From NCBI GenBank assembly GCA_015069695.1, contig JADCRZ010000015.1, positions 1 to 64,000 of the forward strand: 64,000 bases of DNA, written 5' to 3'. The notes beneath the pieces were generated by a model that ran no database searches, was not told the DNA's origin, and saw only the letters and a list, made by a program, of their open reading frames with translations. This document shows positions 27,462 through 36,038 of the stretch, piece by piece. How positions within the stretch are numbered: the first letter of the stretch is position 1; each line of letters starts with the position of its first letter. Source of the DNA: Williamsia sp. Its GTDB lineage: Bacteria > Bacteroidota > Bacteroidia > Chitinophagales > Chitinophagaceae. A program made the position numbers and the translations under genes.

Positions 27462-27872
27462 ATGAATCAATCATCCATTCGGGCTAAATTAGGCACAGCA
27501 CCCGAGGCATGCTTTGTTGTGTTGGATCCTGTCAAAAGCAAAAGGATGGGAGGCGCTAAAACCCTTTATATTCCGTCGGTTGAAGATGTTGCCAAAGCCA
27601 TCAGGGCCATCCCAAGGGGAGAAACCAGGACAATTGAACAACTGCGTAGCCAGTTGGCAACATGGGGCCATGCCGAAACAGCTTGTCCGGCAAATACAAT
27701 CAAGTACTGGAAATGGATGGCGAATTTGTCAGATGAGTTGCAGCCAGAAAACAAGGATTATCAAATTCCCTGGTGGAGGGTGTTAAAGAATGGAAAAGCA
27801 AGCAGACATATGCCGGGCGGAATAGATAACCAGCTTTCTATCCTAAGAAACGAAGGGGTATTGCTGGGTTAA
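27462..27872 (+). CDS. Alkyltransferase-like (ATL/MGMT-family) protein lacking the acceptor Cys
   Basis: A 136-residue protein with the DNA-binding fold of O6-alkylguanine-DNA alkyltransferase. AIRAIPRGETRTIEQL (47-62) matches the helix-turn-helix entry of MGMT, and QIPWWRVLKNGK...PGGIDNQLSILRNEG (101-132) matches the active-site and C-terminal region. The MGMT PCHRV motif is PWWRV here (103-107), so Trp104 replaces the alkyl-accepting Cys. ATL proteins with Trp or Ala there bind alkylated guanine and flag it for nucleotide excision repair rather than repairing it. The second Trp in place of His is a further departure. A role as a damage sensor is inferred from family. Confidence 0.7.
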   Translation: MNQSSIRAKLGTAPEACFVVLDPVKSKRMGGAKTLYIPSVEDVAKAIRAIPRGETRTIEQLRSQLATWGHAETACPANTIKYWKWMANLSDELQPENKDYQIPWWRVLKNGKASRHMPGGIDNQLSILRNEGVLLG

Positions 27873-28005
27873 GCAAGCATCAATGATGCCGGACCCAGGA
27901 AATGGTAAAGGCCGTATAGCCGCATTTTTGACTACAACAAAGGCTATTTTGGCTACAGCTGTTCTTGCACTGTTGCTGAATTTTGTAGCAGCAAAACAAC
28001 AGTAT

Positions 28006-28890
28006 ATGAAAATCGTACTCACAGGATCTTTAGGGCATATCGGCAAACCATTGGCGCAGCAACTGGTGCAGGAGGGGCATGCCGTGACCGTGATCAGCAG
28101 CAATCCGGAAAAGCAGGGAGAGATCCATGCATTGGGTGCCGTTGCTGCCATCGGTAAACTGGATGATACAGACTTTCTGGCCGGAACATTCCGGGATGCC
28201 GATGCCGTCTATTGTATGATCCCGCCCAATTTCGCGCAACCGGATCAGCTTGCTTACTACCAGGATCTAGGCAACAGGTATGCAGAAGCCATCCGGATCT
28301 CCGGCGTAAAGCGGGTCGTAGATCTAAGCAGTTACGGAGCACACCTGCCGGAGGGAACCGGCTTGATCAGGGGTTCTTACAAGGTAGAACAAACCTTGAA
28401 CGCTGTTCCTGGCATCAGTCTGACGCATGTCCGCCCCACTTATTTTTACTACAATTTGCTGTCCTTTACCGGAATGATCAGGACGGCTGGCTTTATAGGA
28501 GCGGTGTATGGGGGCGAAGACAGGTTGACCATGGTATCACCCGAAGACATTGCAGCGGCTGTTGCGGAAGAGTTGCAGATCACGGAGAACACAAACCCTG
28601 TGCGGTATGTAGCCAGCGACGATCGAACCTGCAAGGAAGTGGCTTCCGTATTGGGAAGCGCCATTGGCATGCCCCACTTGAAATGGCTCGCCTTGCCAAA
28701 AGAACAAGTCCTGCAAAGCCTGGCAGCGTCCGGACTTCCCGGCAACATCGCCGGCAACCTGGTAGAGCTGGGTGAAGCCATCCACAGCGGAAAGCTGCGG
28801 GAAGATTATGACCGGCACACGCCGCTCCAGGGCAAGGTAAAACTGGAGGAGTGGGCCCGGGAGTTTGCCCGGGTCTTTAACAGCAAGTAA
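28006..28890 (+). CDS. NmrA-like NAD(P)-binding oxidoreductase
   Basis: A 294-residue Rossmann protein of the atypical SDR/NmrA group: MKIVLTGSLGHIGKPLAQQL gives the GxxGxxG motif (Gly7, Gly10, Gly13), and the fold continues with SSYGAHLPEGTG and a substrate-binding C-terminal half. No classical YxxxK is seen, as in NmrA/HSCARG sensors and quinone-reductase-like members. I start at ATG 28006; the upstream in-frame ATG at 27883 adds 41 residues not expected in this family. An AraC regulator follows after 12 bases, a common pairing for inducible detoxification genes. Confidence 0.82.
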   Translation: MKIVLTGSLGHIGKPLAQQLVQEGHAVTVISSNPEKQGEIHALGAVAAIGKLDDTDFLAGTFRDADAVYCMIPPNFAQPDQLAYYQDLGNRYAEAIRISGVKRVVDLSSYGAHLPEGTGLIRGSYKVEQTLNAVPGISLTHVRPTYFYYNLLSFTGMIRTAGFIGAVYGGEDRLTMVSPEDIAAAVAEELQITENTNPVRYVASDDRTCKEVASVLGSAIGMPHLKWLALPKEQVLQSLAASGLPGNIAGNLVELGEAIHSGKLREDYDRHTPLQGKVKLEEWAREFARVFNSK

Positions 28891-28902
28891 CTGGTAAAAG
28901 AA

Positions 28903-29823
28903 ATGAAAACCAACGTTCCCCTGCGCATCAAAACAATCAGTGAGTTTCACCAGCTGCGGGGCTTGCCCAAGCCGGAGCATCCGTTGATCAGTGTGGTGGA
29001 TTACAGCCTGATCCGGTATACGCCCGGAAAGGATCCTGAAAGCTGGCTCCTGGATTTTTACTCAGTTTCCATGAAACGGACAACAAATTCCAAGATAAAG
29101 TATGGCCAGCAGGAGTATGATTTTGATGAAGGCGTTTTGTTCTTTATGGCGCCCAGGCAGGTTTTTAGTATAGTGCCCAACAACAGGGTGCCGCCGCAAC
29201 ATACCGGATGGATCTTGCTGATCCATCCGGATTTTCTCTGGAACTCACCGTTGGCCAAAACCATTGCCAAGTACGGGTATTTTGATTATGCCGTCAATGA
29301 GGCCCTTTTTCTTTCTGCCAAGGAAGAGACGGTTTTAAACAACATCGTTCAAAACATTCAACAGGAATACTGCTCCAACATCGACCAGTTCAGCCAGGGT
29401 ATTATCCTGTCGCAAATCGAAACTTTGCTGAATTACGCCGAACGATTTTACCAGCGGCAGTTCATCACCCGTAAAATTACCAATCACCAGATCCTTGGCC
29501 GCCTGGAAAACCTGCTGACAGATTATTTCAACAAGGAAGATCTGATAGAAAAGGGCTTGCCAACCGTTCAATCAATTTCAGCGGCACTCCATGTATCGCC
29601 CAATTATTTGCGGCACCTGCTCAATCTGTTAACCGGACAAAACACCCAACAACACATCCACAACAAGCTTATTGAAAAGGCAAAAGAAAAATTGTCTACA
29701 ACGGCCCTGTCTGTCGGTGAAATTGCTTACCAGCTGGGTTTTGAGCATCCGCAGTCTTTTAGCAAGCTGTTTAAAACAAAGACAAATCTTTCACCCCTGG
29801 AGTTCCGGCAATCGTTCAATTAA
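28903..29823 (+). CDS. AraC-family transcriptional regulator
   Basis: A 306-residue regulator with a cupin-like N-terminal sensing domain (about 1-190) and a C-terminal pair of helix-turn-helix motifs: PTVQSISAALHVSPNYLRHL and VGEIAYQLGFEHPQSFSKLF. The closing TNLSPLEFRQS is the AraC signature end. The gene is 12 bases downstream of the NmrA-like oxidoreductase and on the same strand, so it likely controls that gene and itself. The effector is unknown. Confidence 0.9.
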   Translation: MKTNVPLRIKTISEFHQLRGLPKPEHPLISVVDYSLIRYTPGKDPESWLLDFYSVSMKRTTNSKIKYGQQEYDFDEGVLFFMAPRQVFSIVPNNRVPPQHTGWILLIHPDFLWNSPLAKTIAKYGYFDYAVNEALFLSAKEETVLNNIVQNIQQEYCSNIDQFSQGIILSQIETLLNYAERFYQRQFITRKITNHQILGRLENLLTDYFNKEDLIEKGLPTVQSISAALHVSPNYLRHLLNLLTGQNTQQHIHNKLIEKAKEKLSTTALSVGEIAYQLGFEHPQSFSKLFKTKTNLSPLEFRQSFN

Positions 29824-29871
29824 GTAAATTACTGCTGCAGAAACTTAAACGCTTTCTATCAGTAATCGTTT

Positions 29872-30711
29872 ATGAGAAGACTGAACAAATTAGGGCATCC
29901 TGTTTTCCTGATAAGTGTGCTGACACTCATCCTGAACGATTGGTGGTGGAAGTCCAGGTTTCACAATAACCTGACAGGAAAGTTGTCAGACTTTGCAGGG
30001 CTCTTTGCATTCCCGTTTTTGTTGAGTGCATTATGGCCCCGGAAAAGCAAAGAAGTTCATCTGATAACCAGTTTGCTCTTTCTGTGGTGGAAGACCCTGT
30101 TTTCGCAACCATTTATTTCCCTCTTCAACCAGTGGGGTGTTCCCATCCAAAGAACGGTTGATCTTACGGATAACCTTGCGCAGGTTTCAATCCTGCTTTC
30201 CTTTTTCATATTTAACCAACAAACGGCTGTCAAACTGAAGCCTGTTCTTCAGCAGGTACTTGTCGTTGTTTCATGCCTGGCTTTTATGGCGACCACTTTG
30301 CCGCCACGTGTAAACAGGAAGTATGTAGATGTGAACAAAGAGTACCAGTTTGATTTTTCAAAGAGGGAATTGGTATCCCGGCTCAACATGGTTCAACTGA
30401 AAGAAATCGGCAGTCTCAATGATCAAAGCGGGCAAATAGATTTTAACAGTCAAACAAACACATTCCATTTTCATGGTGAAACAGATACATTGGCGCAGCT
30501 GCTTGACTACGAAAGGATAAAAGACCAGGACACGCTCATCTTTCACACCTCCTTATCAGAAATTTTGATCAGTGGAGATAATACGCACTCGACGTTAAAG
30601 CTGTTGAGTGTCTGCAGATGGGTTTCTCCATTCAGGAACAAGGATTACAGGGAGAAAGCTATAAGGGTTTTTGAAAAGCGGATAATCAAAAGAATCAAGA
30701 AGCCCCGGTAG
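29872..30711 (+). CDS. Conserved membrane protein of unknown function
   Basis: A 279-residue protein with four hydrophobic helices in the first 145 residues. Opening motifs LGHPVFLISVLTLILNDWWWK and FHNNLTGKLSDFAGLFAFPF are shared with a Bacteroidota family without known function. The remaining half (about 150-279) is polar and beta-rich, possibly periplasmic. It is followed by 182 bases before the ECF sigma gene. Nothing in the context suggests a role. Confidence 0.6.
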   Translation: MRRLNKLGHPVFLISVLTLILNDWWWKSRFHNNLTGKLSDFAGLFAFPFLLSALWPRKSKEVHLITSLLFLWWKTLFSQPFISLFNQWGVPIQRTVDLTDNLAQVSILLSFFIFNQQTAVKLKPVLQQVLVVVSCLAFMATTLPPRVNRKYVDVNKEYQFDFSKRELVSRLNMVQLKEIGSLNDQSGQIDFNSQTNTFHFHGETDTLAQLLDYERIKDQDTLIFHTSLSEILISGDNTHSTLKLLSVCRWVSPFRNKDYREKAIRVFEKRIIKRIKKPR

Positions 30712-30893
30712 CAGCAGTTTCTCTGGATTGTCTTATTTCAGGTAGCAATCATTTTGAGTTTATATATTGAAAATCAATTTTTTAACATTCAAGATTTTTC
30801 TGCCTTATTGCAAGCCGAGACATCAGCCCCAAACACTGCCCCTTATAAGATCATAAAGTATTTTTACCTTCAGAAGTTCTGACAGGTATTTTG

Positions 30894-31502
30894 ATGGCTG
30901 ATCAACATTCAAACAACGAGGAAGAGGTGCTGCAGCTGCTTGCAGCAGGCAATGAAGCTGCTTTTACCCAATTGTTTGATCGCTATCGCAATAAGGTATA
31001 CGGCGTCGCATTCCGGTTTTTAAAAAGCTCGATACTGGCAGAAGAGATCGTACAGGATGTATTTATGAAAATATGGTTGAAAAGGGGAGAGGTCACAAGT
31101 ATAGAGCGGTTTGATGCCTACCTGTTTGTGATGGCCAGAAACATGATATTTGATAAAATCAAAAAGCTTGCAAGGGAAGCCCTTGTACACAAAGAACTCG
31201 CGCGCAACTTATCAGACACAGACTACCACACCGAAAACCAGCTGAAAGACCGGCAATACCAATTGCTGCTGCAGGAAGCGGTCAATCTCCTGCCTTCCCA
31301 GCAAAAACAGGTTTATCAGCTCTCCAAAGGCGAAGGACTTAGTCATGAGGCCATCGCAGAAAGGATGCAACTCTCCAAACTCACCGTAAAAGCACATATG
31401 GCCAAAGCGCTTCAGTCTATCCGCGCTTACTTGAACCGGCACCTGCATTCATCGGTTTTGATCAACCTCTTGTTAAATGCGGTGATGATGCTCAGGAAAT
31501 GA
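30894..31502 (+). CDS. ECF sigma-70 factor, FecI/RpoE type
   Basis: A 202-residue ECF sigma factor. Region 2 reads FTQLFDRYRNKVYGVAFRFL...AEEIVQDVFMKIW (about 24-60) and region 4 is LPSQQKQVYQLSKGEGLSHE through KLTVKAHMAKALQSIRAYL (about 128-180). The TTG just before the ATG is in frame but less likely. With the anti-sigma FecR 137 bases downstream, it would switch on the SusC/SusD/PL11 genes when the SusC senses its glycan. The C-terminal extension after region 4 (hydrophobic, about 185-202) is common in Bacteroidota members. Confidence 0.93.
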   Translation: MADQHSNNEEEVLQLLAAGNEAAFTQLFDRYRNKVYGVAFRFLKSSILAEEIVQDVFMKIWLKRGEVTSIERFDAYLFVMARNMIFDKIKKLAREALVHKELARNLSDTDYHTENQLKDRQYQLLLQEAVNLLPSQQKQVYQLSKGEGLSHEAIAERMQLSKLTVKAHMAKALQSIRAYLNRHLHSSVLINLLLNAVMMLRK

Positions 31503-31639
31503 TTCGGCAAGGAAGCAATTTTCTTTTTCAAATCTGCCACAAAAAAAATTTCACCTCCACTACTCCCTCCGCATTTGCCCATCGTCTTTATCCATTGGGA
31601 CCCCAGGATTTTGCCTGGGTACCTCCTAAAAGGACTCGT

Positions 31640-32764
31640 ATGGCAGATGAACACCGGTTCACCGACTTACTGGAACGCTATCTGGCAGACAGGATCACAC
31701 CCGAAGAACGGCTGGAACTCATGCAAATGGTCAACAGCAGTGCCTACGATGCTGTTTTGCAGGATAAGATCGGATCAGCGCTCCTGCATGATGGAGATGA
31801 GATCCAACTCCAGCCAGGCCGCGCCCGGGACATCATCCACAACCTCTTGTCTCCAGCTTCACAACCAACTAGTACAGGGGAGCAGCTACCTGCTGAAGCA
31901 GTTGTAGTTCCCTGGTACAGGAAGAGATGGATGGGATGGGCTGTGGCTTGCGTGCTTGCGCTTGTTGGTTCTCTTGTTTTACGGAGTAACAAAAAAGAGA
32001 TTGATCAGCCCGTTGCTGCCGGAAGCCGTGAACAGCACCGGAGTAAAGCCGACGCTCTTTTCATCCACGAAGTAAATACAAGCGGAACGGAACGAAGAAT
32101 TCCTCTCCAGGACGGTTCACTGGTTATTCTGGCCGACCACAGCGAGATCAGCTACAGGCGGCTGTTTACAGATAAGCGGGACATCAGCCTGGTAGGTAAG
32201 GCTTATTTCAAAGTGGCCAAGAACAAATGGAAGCCATTTACTGTTAACAGCGGGAAGATTTCAACAACCGCACTCGGAACTGAGTTTTCCGTCTTTTCTT
32301 CCGATGAAGCGGGCCTGATGATCGTCCGGCTTTATGAAGGCAAGGTGGTGGTAAGCGCCCTCGACAAGGAGGACCAGCGGATGAAGAAAGATTTTTATTT
32401 GCTGCCCGGTCAGGAGTTTGAATACAATATGCAGGCAATGGCGAAAGTGAGGGGTTTCAGGGTAAACAAACAGGCAGGCGCCCGGCAAGCCAACGAAAAG
32501 AGTTTTACTGACGATCCATTCATATCCGAAGCAAACGACGGATCCTGGTATATGTTCAACAATCAATCCCTGGATCATGTACTCAACGACCTGTCGGCCC
32601 TGTATAGTAAAAAGATTGTCTACGACAAAGCAGCCGTTCAACAGCGCTATTTCACCGGAAAATACAGCAAGGAAAAATCTCTTGAAGCGATCCTGGAAAG
32701 GATTGCAAAGCTCAATGATCTGGAGATGGTCAAAACGGATACGGCATTTGTTTTAAAGAAATAA
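31640..32764 (+). CDS. FecR-family anti-sigma factor
   Basis: A 374-residue single-pass inner-membrane protein. An N-terminal cytoplasmic anti-sigma region (about 1-85), one transmembrane helix (WMGWAVACVLALVGSLVL, about 96-113), the periplasmic FecR domain with ERRIPLQDGSLVILADHSEISYRR-type sequence and GTEFSVFSSDE, and a C-terminal DUF4974 secretin/TonB-like domain (about 290-374). The DUF4974 end is expected to touch the N-terminal signalling domain of SusC. I chose ATG 31640; an ORF frame opens earlier at 31499 overlapping the sigma gene but lacks family similarity. Confidence 0.92.
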   Translation: MADEHRFTDLLERYLADRITPEERLELMQMVNSSAYDAVLQDKIGSALLHDGDEIQLQPGRARDIIHNLLSPASQPTSTGEQLPAEAVVVPWYRKRWMGWAVACVLALVGSLVLRSNKKEIDQPVAAGSREQHRSKADALFIHEVNTSGTERRIPLQDGSLVILADHSEISYRRLFTDKRDISLVGKAYFKVAKNKWKPFTVNSGKISTTALGTEFSVFSSDEAGLMIVRLYEGKVVVSALDKEDQRMKKDFYLLPGQEFEYNMQAMAKVRGFRVNKQAGARQANEKSFTDDPFISEANDGSWYMFNNQSLDHVLNDLSALYSKKIVYDKAAVQQRYFTGKYSKEKSLEAILERIAKLNDLEMVKTDTAFVLKK

Positions 32765-32858
32765 GACCCGTACAGGGCAGCCGTGCTGGTTGCGGCAGCT
32801 GCCCTGTGCTGGTAACGAAATATTTATTGATTGTTTAAAAAACCAAATTGCAAGCTAT

Positions 32859-35800
32859 ATGAAATGTAGGCTTCACTCGATGTTGGCTGTGTTGATGGCT
32901 GTCTTTTGTTTTCTTCTGTTCTCGCCCCTGGCCTCCCTGGCCCAGGAAAACACAAGTACGATCCGGGGGATTGTGACCGATGACAAGGACCAGCCCCTCC
33001 CGGGCGTCTCGGTTTCGATCCGCAATACCCAAACCAATTTCACCACCGGTGCTAGGACAGACGTGACCGGCGTTTTCACCGCCCGGGTACCATCCGGTGG
33101 TCCGTATACCTTCTCTGTCAGCACGGTAGGTTATGCGTCCCAGACTTTATCGGGCTATAACTTAAAAGCAGGCACCACATTTACGTTGGACATTGCCATG
33201 AAGGCCCAGACCAACGAGCTGGAGCAGGTAGTGGTAGTAGGCTATGGTACCCAGAAAAGGGGAACGGTAACCAGTTCTATTGTAAGTGTCAATGCAGATG
33301 AGATCCGTTCCCGGCCCGTTGCCAATGCTTTACAGGCTATACAGGGTAAGGCAGCCGGTGTAGACGTTACTTCGAATGAAAGACCGGGTGAAGTAGGCAG
33401 CATCCTGATCCGCGGCGTTCGCTCCATCAGCGGGGGCAATGGTCCGCTGTATGTGGTGGATGGTGTTCCCCTGAACTTTGGCGGCATTGATGCCATCAAC
33501 CCCAATGATATTGAAACCATCGACATCTTGAAAGATGCCTCTGCTACAGCGATCTATGGTTCCCGCGGGGCCAATGGGGTTGTGCTGGTAACTACTAAAA
33601 GAGGCAAGAACGGCGCCTTGTCGATCAATTATGTCGGAACCGTTACGGTGGAAAAGCAATACGACCGGATGAAAATGATGGACGCCGGTGAATATGTTGA
33701 GTTCCGGCGCAATGCTTACCGCCGCGCCAAATTCTTAAACCCCAATGTGGCTGCCAACAGCACCTATCCTGATCAGCCAACGCTTGCAGATGATCAGCGC
33801 ATTTTTGGCCAGGACCCCATCGCCTTTGCCAATATCCAAAAAGGCTGGGTGAATGGTGTATGGCACCCCGAACTGGTGCCAACAACAGACTGGACCCGCT
33901 ACGCCCTGCAAACCGCGCTTACACAGGACCATACCATCAGCGTAAGCGGCGGCAGCCAGAACGTAAAAGCTTACGGATCTTTTGGATTCCTGAACAACGA
34001 AGGCACCCAGCGCGGACAAAGCTACAGACGCTACAGCGGCAAGTTCAGCGTTGACCTGACGCCTGCCAAATGGTTCAGCATGGGTGGAAGCGTAAATACA
34101 ACCTACGGTTTCCAGAACTATGGCTTCTCTACCACCAACGCCACCGGCCCCGGAAACATTTATGCTGCCCTGCAGGGCATGCTGCCTTATGCTGTTCCTT
34201 ACGACAGCACCGGCAAACGGATCCTGCTGCCAGGCGGTGATATCAATATCTCCAACCCGGTCGACGAAAACCAGTACAATGTAAACCTTCGCAAAACACT
34301 GCGTGTTTTAGGCTCTGTATACGCTGAAGCAAAAATCTACAAAGGATTGAGATACCGTGTCAATTTTGGTCCGGATTTCCAAACCTATTACAACGGACGC
34401 TGGATGGATGCCAACTCCATCAACAGGGGCGGCGGCAACCCGGGGTCAACCAACTATGCGCAGCTCAATCAAACCAACCGGGTTTCGTGGACGCTTGACA
34501 ACCTCGTATACTACGACAAATCGTTTGTCGGAAACCATACACATGATTTCGGCGTAACCTTGCTGCAATCGGCCCTGTACAACCGGACCGAAACATCTTC
34601 GATGACGGCAACGAAACTGCCGCTGCCCAACCAGAAATGGTATGCACTGAATGCCGTATCTGCTTTGGACGGTTTTAGTTCGGGCCTCTCTGAGAACTCG
34701 CTTACTTCTTATATGGCCAGGCTGAATTACAGCTTTGACCAGAAATACCTGCTCTCTGCTTTTGTGCGCTGGGATGGCGCTTCGGTATTGGCAGCCGGCC
34801 ACAAATGGGATGTATTTCCTTCGATCTCACTTGGCTGGAGAATGGACAGGGAAGATTTCCTGAAAGGCGCCACCTGGATCGACCAGCTGAAACTCCGCGC
34901 CGGCATTGCTACCGTGGGCAATGCGGCTGTAAGTCCGTATACCACACTGGGCGGTTTGCAGGGCTTGTACTACACCTATGGAACTTCTGCCCAACTGGGA
35001 TATGTTCCTTCCGACCCGACTGCTGCTGATCCTGCTACCTATCCTGACCAGAACCTGGGCTGGGAGCATACCACCCAGGCAAACATCGGGGTTGACTACA
35101 GCTTTTTCAAAGGACGCCTGAGCGGTTCCATCGATATCTACAGAAACAAGACCACTGACCTGCTGCTGAGAAAAAGTGTGAATGCCGTGAGTGGTTACAC
35201 ATACATTGTCACCAACATTGGCGCTACTTCCGGACGCGGGTTCGACTTTAGTTTAACAAGCGACAACATCCGCAGCAAAGACTTCAACTGGACCAGCACC
35301 CTGAATTTATCTGCATCCAGGGAAAAGATCGATGTACTGGCGAATGGAAAACAGAATGACATCCTGAACCTTTGGTTTATCGGTCAGCGTGTAAGTGTGT
35401 TTTATGATTATGAAAAAGCGGGCATCTGGCAGAACACAAGGGAAGACCTGGCTGAGATCGCCAAATACAAGGCCAACGGACAAACCTTTAATCCCGGCGA
35501 TATTAAAGTAGTGGATCAGAACGGCGACTACAAGATAGATGCGACCAACGACCGGGTATTGAGAGGACATCAGTTACCCAACCTGGTTACGGGTCTTACC
35601 AATGATATTACGTATAAAAATTGGGGTCTTTCCATCTTCATGTACTCAAGGGCAGGTTTCACCATTCAATCCGGCGCCGAATCTTTACAGGGACGTTTTG
35701 CCCAGCGGGAGCTGAATTACTGGACGCCTTCCAATGCGGCCAACGAATACCCTGCACCCAGTTATGCCAGTGCTGCCGGTGATCCTTACCGCAATGCCAT

Positions 35801-36020
35801 GAACTACCAGGACGGCACATTTATCAAGATCAGGAACATCACGCTTTCATATGTACTGCCTTCCGCCCAAAGCAAAAAATTGCACATGCACAATTTAAAA
35901 GTGTATGTACAGGCCCTGAACCCCGGACTGGTCTATTCCAAGGTAAGCTGGATCGATCCTGATCTGGGGGGCAATACGTTCAACAGAGGACTTGTTCTCG
36001 GAGTAAACGCAGGTTTTTAA
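32859..36020 (+). CDS. SusC/RagA TonB-linked transporter of the rhamnogalacturonan locus
   Basis: A 1,053-residue SusC with signal peptide (MKCRLHSMLAVLMAVF... ending at LASLAQ), a carboxypeptidase-regulatory-like domain (about 32-115), VVVVGYGTQKRG, a plug (ETIDILKDASATAIYGSRG) and a large barrel ending with LGVNAGF. The ATG at 32859 gives a normal signal; the in-frame TTG at 32790 is rejected. It lies 94 bases after FecR and 18 bases before SusD. Given the PL11 lyase at the end of the operon, its cargo is probably RG-I oligosaccharides (inference). Confidence 0.94.
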   Translation: MKCRLHSMLAVLMAVFCFLLFSPLASLAQENTSTIRGIVTDDKDQPLPGVSVSIRNTQTNFTTGARTDVTGVFTARVPSGGPYTFSVSTVGYASQTLSGYNLKAGTTFTLDIAMKAQTNELEQVVVVGYGTQKRGTVTSSIVSVNADEIRSRPVANALQAIQGKAAGVDVTSNERPGEVGSILIRGVRSISGGNGPLYVVDGVPLNFGGIDAINPNDIETIDILKDASATAIYGSRGANGVVLVTTKRGKNGALSINYVGTVTVEKQYDRMKMMDAGEYVEFRRNAYRRAKFLNPNVAANSTYPDQPTLADDQRIFGQDPIAFANIQKGWVNGVWHPELVPTTDWTRYALQTALTQDHTISVSGGSQNVKAYGSFGFLNNEGTQRGQSYRRYSGKFSVDLTPAKWFSMGGSVNTTYGFQNYGFSTTNATGPGNIYAALQGMLPYAVPYDSTGKRILLPGGDINISNPVDENQYNVNLRKTLRVLGSVYAEAKIYKGLRYRVNFGPDFQTYYNGRWMDANSINRGGGNPGSTNYAQLNQTNRVSWTLDNLVYYDKSFVGNHTHDFGVTLLQSALYNRTETSSMTATKLPLPNQKWYALNAVSALDGFSSGLSENSLTSYMARLNYSFDQKYLLSAFVRWDGASVLAAGHKWDVFPSISLGWRMDREDFLKGATWIDQLKLRAGIATVGNAAVSPYTTLGGLQGLYYTYGTSAQLGYVPSDPTAADPATYPDQNLGWEHTTQANIGVDYSFFKGRLSGSIDIYRNKTTDLLLRKSVNAVSGYTYIVTNIGATSGRGFDFSLTSDNIRSKDFNWTSTLNLSASREKIDVLANGKQNDILNLWFIGQRVSVFYDYEKAGIWQNTREDLAEIAKYKANGQTFNPGDIKVVDQNGDYKIDATNDRVLRGHQLPNLVTGLTNDITYKNWGLSIFMYSRAGFTIQSGAESLQGRFAQRELNYWTPSNAANEYPAPSYASAAGDPYRNAMNYQDGTFIKIRNITLSYVLPSAQSKKLHMHNLKVYVQALNPGLVYSKVSWIDPDLGGNTFNRGLVLGVNAGF

Positions 36021-36038
36021 TTTTTAAATTTTTTATAG

